Assembly (NCBI GenBank): GCA_009926135.1
Contig: RFPL01000003.1
Coordinates: forward strand, 1-64,000
Source of the DNA: Sphingomonadaceae bacterium
Lineage (GTDB): Bacteria; Pseudomonadota; Alphaproteobacteria; Sphingomonadales; Sphingomonadaceae
Direction: 5' to 3'
DNA length: 64,000 nt
Shown here piece after piece: positions 58,444 through 64,000 of this stretch. The first letter of the stretch is position 1; every line of letters starts with the position of its first letter. The notes under the pieces were generated by a model. It saw only the letters and a program-made list of their open reading frames with translations, was not told the origin of the DNA and searched no databases. The position numbers and the translations under genes were made by a program.

Positions 58444-60045
58444 TCAGGCGGCAGTCGGAGCGGATTCTAGCACGCTTTCATCGACGTAGTCGGCAAATTG
58501 CGCGAAGTTGTCGATGAACTTGCGAACCAGTTCCTGCGCGGTCTTGTCGTAGTCTGCCGCATCAGCCCAAGCCGCGCGCGGATCGAGCAGATTGGTATCG
58601 ACGCCCGGCACGGCAACCGGCACCTCGAAGCCAAAGTTCGGATCCTTCTTGAACTCGGCATCGTTGAGGCTGCCATCGAGCGCGGCGTTGAGAAGCGCCC
58701 GGGTAGCCTTGATCGGCATCCGCTTGATGCCCGGATCGGTCGCCCGGCCGCCGGACCAGCCGGTGTTGACCAGCCAGCACTGCGCACCGCCATCGGCAAT
58801 CCGCTTCTTCAGCAGGTTGCCATAGACGCTGGGGTGGCGCGGCATGAAGGCAGCACCGAAGCAGGTGCTGAAAGTCGCCTGCGGCTCAGTCACGCCGATC
58901 TCGGTCCCGGCAACCTTGGCGGTATAGCCCGACAGGAAGTGGTACATCGCCTGATCGGGCGTAAGCCGCGCGATCGGGGGCAGCACGCCAAAGGCATCGG
59001 CGGTCAGGAAGATGATGTTCGACGGCGGCGGGCCGAGGTTCTTCTCGCTGGTGTTCGGGATGAACTCGATCGGATAGGCGCCGCGGGTATTCTCGGTCTT
59101 GCTGGCGTCGGTGAAGTCGAGCTCGCGCGTGTCCTCGTCCATCGCCACGTTCTCAAGGATCGTGCCGAACATCTTGGTGGTCGCGTAGATTTCCGGCTCG
59201 CCCTCGGCCGAAAGGTTGATCATCTTGGCGTAGCAGCCGCCTTCGAAGTTGAAAACCGCCTGGTCCGACCAGCCATGCTCATCATCACCGATCAGCGTGC
59301 GGCTGGCATCGGCCGAGAGCGTGGTCTTGCCGGTACCCGACAGTCCGAAGAAGATCGCGCTCTTGCCGTCGGCCCCGATATTGGCCGAACAGTGCATCGG
59401 CATCACGCCCTGCGCAGGCAGCAGGAAGTTGAGCAGGCCGAACACGCCCTTCTTCATCTCGCCGGAATATTCGGTGTTGCCGATCAGGATCAGCTTCTCG
59501 CTGAAGTTGACCGCAATTACCGTATCGCTGCGGCAGCCGTGGCGGACCGGGTCAGCCTTGAAGCTGGGCAGGTTGATGATGGTATATTCCGGCGTGAAGC
59601 TGGCCAGTTCGTCAGCCTTCGGGCGCACCAGCAGGGTGCGGACGAACAGACTGTGCCAGGCCATCTGGGTGATCACGCGCACATTTACGCGGTATTCCGG
59701 CTGGCTGCCGCCGAACAGGTCGGCAACGAACAGTTCGTCCTGGCCCTTCACCGCCGCCAGGAAGTCAGCCTTGAGGTTGGCCCAATGCTCGATCGACATC
59801 GGCTGGTTAATGGCGCCCCAGTTGATCGTGTCCTCGGTAACGCTGTCGCGGACAACATACTTGTCCTTAACGCTGCGCCCGGTGAACTTGCCGGTATCGA
59901 CCAGCAGTGCGCCATCCTTGGTCAGCTGCCCTTCGCCGCGCTTCAGCGCCTGCTCCACCAACGGCGCAGTGCCGAGGTTGGCGAAAATCGTGGCATCGGT
60001 GGCAATACCCTGGTTGGCGAGCGGGTAGGACAGCGCAGCGGTCAA
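58444..60045 (-). CDS. pckA: Phosphoenolpyruvate carboxykinase (ATP)
   Basis: Converts oxaloacetate and ATP to phosphoenolpyruvate in gluconeogenesis. 533 residues from the TTG at 60045, which has GGAG six nt upstream and gives the family length. The GTG/ATG starts further up (60075, 60084, 60102) lack a ribosome-binding site. ATP-binding loop [14 protein letters not shown], metal site GDDEHGW and [11 protein letters not shown] are diagnostic. Divergent from chvI, a conserved alphaproteobacterial arrangement. Confidence 0.95.
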   Translation of the reverse strand: MTAALSYPLANQGIATDATIFANLGTAPLVEQALKRGEGQLTKDGALLVDTGKFTGRSVKDKYVVRDSVTEDTINWGAINQPMSIEHWANLKADFLAAVKGQDELFVADLFGGSQPEYRVNVRVITQMAWHSLFVRTLLVRPKADELASFTPEYTIINLPSFKADPVRHGCRSDTVIAVNFSEKLILIGNTEYSGEMKKGVFGLLNFLLPAQGVMPMHCSANIGADGKSAIFFGLSGTGKTTLSADASRTLIGDDEHGWSDQAVFNFEGGCYAKMINLSAEGEPEIYATTKMFGTILENVAMDEDTRELDFTDASKTENTRGAYPIEFIPNTSEKNLGPPPSNIIFLTADAFGVLPPIARLTPDQAMYHFLSGYTAKVAGTEIGVTEPQATFSTCFGAAFMPRHPSVYGNLLKKRIADGGAQCWLVNTGWSGGRATDPGIKRMPIKATRALLNAALDGSLNDAEFKKDPNFGFEVPVAVPGVDTNLLDPRAAWADAADYDKTAQELVRKFIDNFAQFADYVDESVLESAPTAA

Positions 60046-60199
60046 GGTCGTCTCCGTGGTCAAGGCGCTGCGCATAGGGCGCATTGCCGGGGGCTTCTGC
60101 ATACGAATGCAGGGATTCGTCAGGGCGCATAGCGATGCAGGCTGCAACCGTCAAACCGCCGAGCGGCCAAACCGATCCGCTTGCCGATGAAAATCGAAT

Positions 60200-60215
60200 G
60201 CGGGGGCAACCCCGC
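60200..60215. other. GNRA-loop hairpin in the pckA-chvI intergenic region
   Basis: GCGGGG, loop GCAA, CCCCGC. A compact 6-bp stem about 72 bp upstream of the chvI ATG, possibly in the chvI leader. Confidence 0.4.
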
Positions 60216-60245
60216 CTGCAAGATTGTCACCGGAGAGTGAAGCCG

Positions 60246-60257
60246 GTAACCGGTTAC
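60246..60257. promoter_or_regulatory. 12-bp palindrome upstream of chvI
   Basis: GTAACCGGTTAC, perfect, 29 bp before the chvI ATG at 60287. Its position suits autoregulation of the chvI-chvG operon, but no binding protein is known. Confidence 0.35.
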
Positions 60258-60286
60258 TCCCCGAACCGGACGCCCGAACCTAGCTT

Positions 60287-61030
60287 ATGGACGCCACGCC
60301 CAGCCCCTTGCAGACGATCGCCCTGGTCGATGATGATCGCAACATCCTGACCAGTGTTTCAATTGGACTCCAGGCCGAAGGTTTTGCCACGCGCGTCTAT
60401 TCGGATGGCGAGACGGCGCTGAAGGCCCTGCTCGAAAACCCGCCAGACCTTGCCGTCTGTGACATCAAGATGCCGCGCATGGACGGGTTCGAACTGCTTC
60501 GCCAACTTCGCACCAGAAGCGCAATCCCGGTCATCTTCCTGACCAGCAAGGACGAAGAGACCGATGAGGCTCTGGGTCTCTCGCTGGGTGCGGACGACTA
60601 TATTACCAAGCCGTTCAGCCAGCGCCTGCTGGTCGCCCGGATCCGGGCGATCCTGCGCCGCACCGAACTGGTCAAGGCTGAAGCCGCAGCCACTGAGGAC
60701 GAGCACGAAGGCGAAGTCCAGCCAAGCTCGGTGATCGCACGCGGCCCGCTGGAAATGGACCCCGCCCGCCACCGAGTGACCTGGCGCGGCGAGCCGGTGT
60801 CGCTCACCGTCACCGAATTCCTGATCCTCGAGGCGCTGGCCATGCGTCCCGGCGTGATCAAAAGCCGCAACCAGCTGATGGATGCGGCCTATAGCGAAGA
60901 TGTCTTCGTCGACGACCGCACGATCGACAGTCACATCAAACGCCTGCGCCGCAAGTTCCGGGTCGCAGATCCGGACTTCGCCGCGATCGACACGCTTTAT
61001 GGTGCCGGGTACTCATTCAGCGATGCCTGA
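60287..61030 (+). CDS. chvI: Response regulator ChvI
   Basis: OmpR-family regulator of the ChvG-ChvI envelope/acid stress system, 247 residues. Receiver with acidic pocket LVDDD, phosphoacceptor in [10 protein letters not shown] and lysine in ITKPF; winged-helix DNA-binding domain with [27 protein letters not shown] and [14 protein letters not shown] longer acidic linker lies between. Its stop lies 3 nt inside the chvG start region, with an 8-nt overlap. Confidence 0.96.
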   Translation: MDATPSPLQTIALVDDDRNILTSVSIGLQAEGFATRVYSDGETALKALLENPPDLAVCDIKMPRMDGFELLRQLRTRSAIPVIFLTSKDEETDEALGLSLGADDYITKPFSQRLLVARIRAILRRTELVKAEAAATEDEHEGEVQPSSVIARGPLEMDPARHRVTWRGEPVSLTVTEFLILEALAMRPGVIKSRNQLMDAAYSEDVFVDDRTIDSHIKRLRRKFRVADPDFAAIDTLYGAGYSFSDA

Positions 61031-62606
61031 GGCTGCTCCGCCCCGCACCCGCGCCTGGCGCCGGCGCGACTGGACGCGGCGGACCTCGCTGACCGCACGA
61101 ATCCTGGCGGTCAACATCATCGCATTGGGCCTGATGGCCGGCAGCCTGTTCTACCTCGATTCATACCGCAACCAGCTGTTCGCAGAGCGCTATCAACTGG
61201 CCCGGGCCGAAGCGCAGATCGCGGCGCAAGGCTTGGGTGCCGCACCGCGCGCGCAGCGTGCTGCGCTGATGGTGCGGATCGGGCACGAACAGTCCCTGCG
61301 GTTGCGGCTCTACGACGGCACTGGGCGACTGCTGCTAGACAGCTTCAGGCTTGCCCCGCCCACCTTTGCCCTCGTCGATCCAGCCAGCGAGCCCTGGTAC
61401 CAGCACGCTGCGCGGTGGCTCGACGCGGGAATGAACTTCCTGATCGGCAACGCGGCTGGCTCGGCCTATGTCGATCCAGTGATCGACACCAGCGCCGCCT
61501 GGCCTGAAATCGCCGAGGCCGCGAAGGCGATGTCGACAGTAGTCGAGCGCCGGGCCGCACCGGATGAAACCCCGGTCATCAACGCAGCGACGCCAGTTGG
61601 CACCAGCGGCGAAATGCTGCTTACCACCCGCAATGCCCGCGACGTGACGCAGAGCGTGCGCGATGCCCGCCAGACCCTGGCAATCGTCCTGGCGGTAACG
61701 CTGATCATCTCGATCCAGCTCTCGCTGTTCCTGGCCCGCACGATCGTCCAGCCTCTGCGCGAACTAGTCCGGGCCGCGATCCGCGTTCGGCTGGGGCGCG
61801 AACGTCAGGTCGTCGTTCCCCGCTTGCCTGAGCGGCGCGACGAGATCGGGCTGTTGGCGCGCGCCATCTCCGATATGTCCTCGGCGCTGCGCCACCGGAT
61901 CGATGCTGGCGAAAGCTTCGCCGCGGACGTGGCGCACGAGATCAAGAACCCGCTCGCCTCGCTGCGCTCGGCGCTCGAATCCCTTGGCAAGGTCAAGGAC
62001 GAAGCCTTGCGCCAGCAACTGACCGGGATCGCCGCGCACGACCTGCGGCGGATCGACCGACTGGTCACGGAAATTGCTGAGGCCGGACGGATCGATGCCG
62101 AGCTGTCACGGACGCGGTTCCTGCCCGTCGACATGTTGGCCCTTGCGCAGTCGCTGGTCGCTGCCCGCGCTGAACGCGGCACCCATGCCGGCTGCCGGAT
62201 CGAGGTGAGTCCGCTAGGCCCCGGACCTTGGGAAGTGCCCGGCGATGCGGCTCGGCTCGAGCGCGTGCTCGAAAACCTGCTCGACAACGCGGTGTCCTTC
62301 TCTCCCCCTGGCGGGACAGTGGCTGTGACCCTGGAACGACAGGGCGATCTGCTGGAGCTCGCAGTTAGCGACGAGGGCCCGGGCATTCCGACCGAAGCGC
62401 GCGAGAAGGTGTTCGAGCGCTTCCATTCCCTGCGCCCGCAAAGCGAGGATTTTGGCAGCCATTCAGGCCTGGGCCTGGCCATCGCCCGGACGATCGCCGA
62501 AGCGCACGACGGATCGCTGATCGCGCAGGACCGGCCCGGCGGCGGACATGGTGCCTGCCTGGTGCTGCACCTGCCGCTGCCCGAAGTAGCCGAGGATGCC
62601 GAATGA
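61023..62606 (+). CDS. chvG: Sensor histidine kinase ChvG
   Basis: Membrane sensor kinase, 527 residues from the ATG at 61023. Two transmembrane segments (about 27-48 and 218-240) enclose a large periplasmic domain; HAMP follows, then the H-box [18 protein letters not shown]-box [16 protein letters not shown] and G-boxes DEGPGI and [14 protein letters not shown]. The upstream in-frame extension runs through chvI and is not coding. Partner of ChvI; overlaps hprK (ATGA). Confidence 0.95.
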   Translation: MPEAAPPRTRAWRRRDWTRRTSLTARILAVNIIALGLMAGSLFYLDSYRNQLFAERYQLARAEAQIAAQGLGAAPRAQRAALMVRIGHEQSLRLRLYDGTGRLLLDSFRLAPPTFALVDPASEPWYQHAARWLDAGMNFLIGNAAGSAYVDPVIDTSAAWPEIAEAAKAMSTVVERRAAPDETPVINAATPVGTSGEMLLTTRNARDVTQSVRDARQTLAIVLAVTLIISIQLSLFLARTIVQPLRELVRAAIRVRLGRERQVVVPRLPERRDEIGLLARAISDMSSALRHRIDAGESFAADVAHEIKNPLASLRSALESLGKVKDEALRQQLTGIAAHDLRRIDRLVTEIAEAGRIDAELSRTRFLPVDMLALAQSLVAARAERGTHAGCRIEVSPLGPGPWEVPGDAARLERVLENLLDNAVSFSPPGGTVAVTLERQGDLLELAVSDEGPGIPTEAREKVFERFHSLRPQSEDFGSHSGLGLAIARTIAEAHDGSLIAQDRPGGGHGACLVLHLPLPEVAEDAE

Positions 62607-63058
62607 GCCGGCTGATCCAGGCCAACTGCGTCGCCGTTGGCGGCCGGGGCGTGTTGATCCAGGGGCCACCGGGATCGGGCAAGTCAAGCCTGGCCCTCGC
62701 GCTGATCGACCGGGGCGCCATGCTGGTCGGCGATGATGGCGTGCGGGTCGAGGCGCAGGGCGCGGTGTTGCGCGCCTTTCCACCCCCGCAAATCGCGGGC
62801 CTGATCGAAGTCCGCAATGTCGGGCTGCTGACCCGCCCGGTCACCAGTTTCGTGCCGCTGGCACTGGCGTTGCGACTCGATCCCGCAGCACCGCGCCTGC
62901 CGGATCAGCCGGAAGTGCAGACAATCGAGGGGATCGACCTGCCGTGCCTCGCGCTCTGGCCCGACAGCCCGGTCCTCGCCCTGCGGGCAGAGGTTGCTCT
63001 GGAACGCTGGGGGCTTTCATTTAGCGATGAGCAGGCCCACATTGGGCTGCGATCATGA
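62603..63058 (+). CDS. hprK: HPr kinase/phosphatase (short alphaproteobacterial form)
   Basis: 151-residue kinase lacking the N-terminal domain of the Gram-positive enzyme. P-loop GPPGSGKSSLAL (about 21-32), GDDGVRVEA and ALRLD regions follow. Phosphorylates HPr of the nitrogen/mannose-type PTS in alphaproteobacteria. Start overlaps the chvG stop, end overlaps rapZ (ATGA), so chvI-chvG-hprK-rapZ is one transcript. Confidence 0.93.
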   Translation: MSRLIQANCVAVGGRGVLIQGPPGSGKSSLALALIDRGAMLVGDDGVRVEAQGAVLRAFPPPQIAGLIEVRNVGLLTRPVTSFVPLALALRLDPAAPRLPDQPEVQTIEGIDLPCLALWPDSPVLALRAEVALERWGLSFSDEQAHIGLRS

Positions 63059-63975
63059 GTGCAATCGATTCCGCCCCACCGCGGCAACGCGTTCTCCTCG
63101 TCACCGGCCTGCTTGGCGCGGGCAAGACGACCGTGCTCAAGGTGCTGGAAGACCTTGGCTGGGAAACGATCGACAATTTTCCGATCCGCCTGCTCGACCG
63201 GCTGATCGACAGTCCCGATGCCCCGCGCAGCGAACTTCGTCCGCCGCTGGCGATCGGTTTCGATGCCCGCACGCGCGGTTTTGATCCGAACAAGGTGATC
63301 GAGCGCGTGAAGAAGCTGGTCCAGCGTCCGGACCTTGAGCTGACCACGCTGTTCCTCGATTGCGGGGGGGCCGAACTGGAGCGGCGCTATAACGAGACCC
63401 GTCGCCGCCACCCGATGGCCCAGGACCTGCCGGTAACCACCGGCATCGCTTCGGAGCGCGAACTGCTTGAGCCGCTGAGGCGCTGGGCCGACCTGGTGAT
63501 CTCAACCACCGAGTTCACCAGCAACGATCTGCAGCAGGCCGTGCGCGAACGCTTTTTGGACGAAGCACCCCAGCCCACGACGGTGACCGTCACCAGCTTC
63601 GGCTTTTCGCGAGGTATGCCGCCGATTGCCGATCTGGTGTTCGACATGCGCTTCCTCGACAATCCACATTGGGATCCGGAGCTGCGTCCCCTGACCGGTC
63701 GGGACGCCCAGGTCGGCGCACATATCGCGCGCGATCCAGCCTGGGAGGATGCCTTCGGCCGAATCCGCGACCTCGTGCTGATGCTGCTCCCGCGCTATGC
63801 CGCGCAGGGCAAGGCCTATGTCAACATTGCCTTTGGCTGCACGGGCGGAAGGCACCGTTCGGTCTATTCGGCAGAACAGCTGGCCAAAGCGCTGGATGAA
63901 GCAGGCTTCAGCCCCACGGTAATCCACCGCAACCTGGGCTCGCGCGCGGCCGACCTGGTCGAAGGAAAGCATTGA
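63055..63975 (+). CDS. rapZ: RNase adapter protein RapZ
   Basis: P-loop protein (YvcJ/RapZ family), 306 residues. Walker A GLLGAGKT (about 18-25), IDNFPIRLLDRL, DARTRGFDPNKVIERVKKL and the C-terminal IAFGCTGGRHRSVYSAEQLAKAL are the signatures. In E. coli RapZ controls GlmZ and GlcN6P synthesis; in other bacteria the role differs. Conserved neighbour of hprK and the PTS genes. Confidence 0.95.
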   Translation: MSAIDSAPPRQRVLLVTGLLGAGKTTVLKVLEDLGWETIDNFPIRLLDRLIDSPDAPRSELRPPLAIGFDARTRGFDPNKVIERVKKLVQRPDLELTTLFLDCGGAELERRYNETRRRHPMAQDLPVTTGIASERELLEPLRRWADLVISTTEFTSNDLQQAVRERFLDEAPQPTTVTVTSFGFSRGMPPIADLVFDMRFLDNPHWDPELRPLTGRDAQVGAHIARDPAWEDAFGRIRDLVLMLLPRYAAQGKAYVNIAFGCTGGRHRSVYSAEQLAKALDEAGFSPTVIHRNLGSRAADLVEGKH

Positions 63976-63977
63976 CC

Positions 63978-64000
63978 ATGGCATCGTTCGGCGTCATGGC
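63978..64000 (+). CDS. Start of a gene following rapZ, partial (expected PTS IIA component)
   Basis: Only 23 nt are in the window: an ATG at 63978, 2 nt after the rapZ stop, opens an in-frame reading MASFGVMA. In alphaproteobacteria the gene after hprK-rapZ is normally a mannose-family PTS IIA followed by ptsH. The identity is inferred only from the neighbours. Confidence 0.35.

Overview
The window is a GC-rich, densely packed chromosomal segment from an alphaproteobacterium, most probably a member of the Sphingomonadales (Novosphingobium, Sphingomonas or Erythrobacteraceae type). The evidence is a CcrM-type GANTC methyltransferase next to rnhB, a pckA / chvI-chvG / hprK-rapZ block, a three-part proton-translocating transhydrogenase behind a tiny aa3 oxidase subunit IV, a two-subunit glycine decarboxylase, an F1-only atpHAGDC operon with a short epsilon subunit, and many 4-nt start/stop overlaps. 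The genus is an inference. No rRNA, tRNA, CRISPR array, transposase or prophage gene was seen.

Layout. 1-2.7 kb: start of cysS, a DMT exporter and two tandem nitroreductases behind a perfect operator-like palindrome. 2.9-5.5 kb: a visibly AT-richer cassette of three translationally coupled exported proteins (unknown, M48 metalloprotease with TPR-like tail, unknown). 5.5-10.2 kb: cobT and transaldolase, divergent from priA. 10.2-15.5 kb: an FeS photolyase, a GST, a CPBP protease, Ada and a dienelactone hydrolase, lying between priA and the ATP synthase genes. 15.6-20.5 kb: atpHAGDC with a clear terminator. 20.5-27.5 kb: methyltransferase, PhzF, DUF6265, a second DMT transporter, a CpaF ATPase, an entericidin-like lipoprotein, a TonB-C/TPR protein and an ABA4-like membrane protein. 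27.5-32.2 kb: gcvT-gcvH-gcvPA-gcvPB preceded by a tandem glycine riboswitch. 32.3-38.1 kb: oxidoreductase, dGTPase, racemase, and an alpha/beta hydrolase / diheme cytochrome / beta-helix operon. 38.1-41.4 kb: lipoprotein, pntB, pntAB, pntAA and coxIV. 41.6-46.1 kb: a degenerate NtrC-like regulator, folP, ccrM and rnhB. 46-50.7 kb: PQQ-type sugar dehydrogenase, GNAT, DUF1285, NUDIX, CCA-adding enzyme and retropepsin-like protease. 50.7-58.4 kb: parC, ferredoxin, cysteine desulfurase, hydrolase, and two DUF937-type proteins flanking a DUF885 protein. 58.4-64 kb: pckA divergent from chvI-chvG-hprK-rapZ and the start of one more gene, expected to be a PTS IIA.

The most unusual signals are a helically phased array of ten GANTC sites in 153 bp, with a consensus DnaA box, in front of the GANTC methyltransferase gene ccrM; an NtrC-like regulator lacking the GAFTGA threonine and both candidate arginine fingers; the AT-rich secreted M48 cassette; and the beta-helix/diheme cytochrome/hydrolase operon. 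Most other genes are housekeeping. Start codons were chosen from ribosome-binding sites, overlaps with neighbours and family lengths; several are GTG or TTG. All motif alignments were made by eye from memory of the families.
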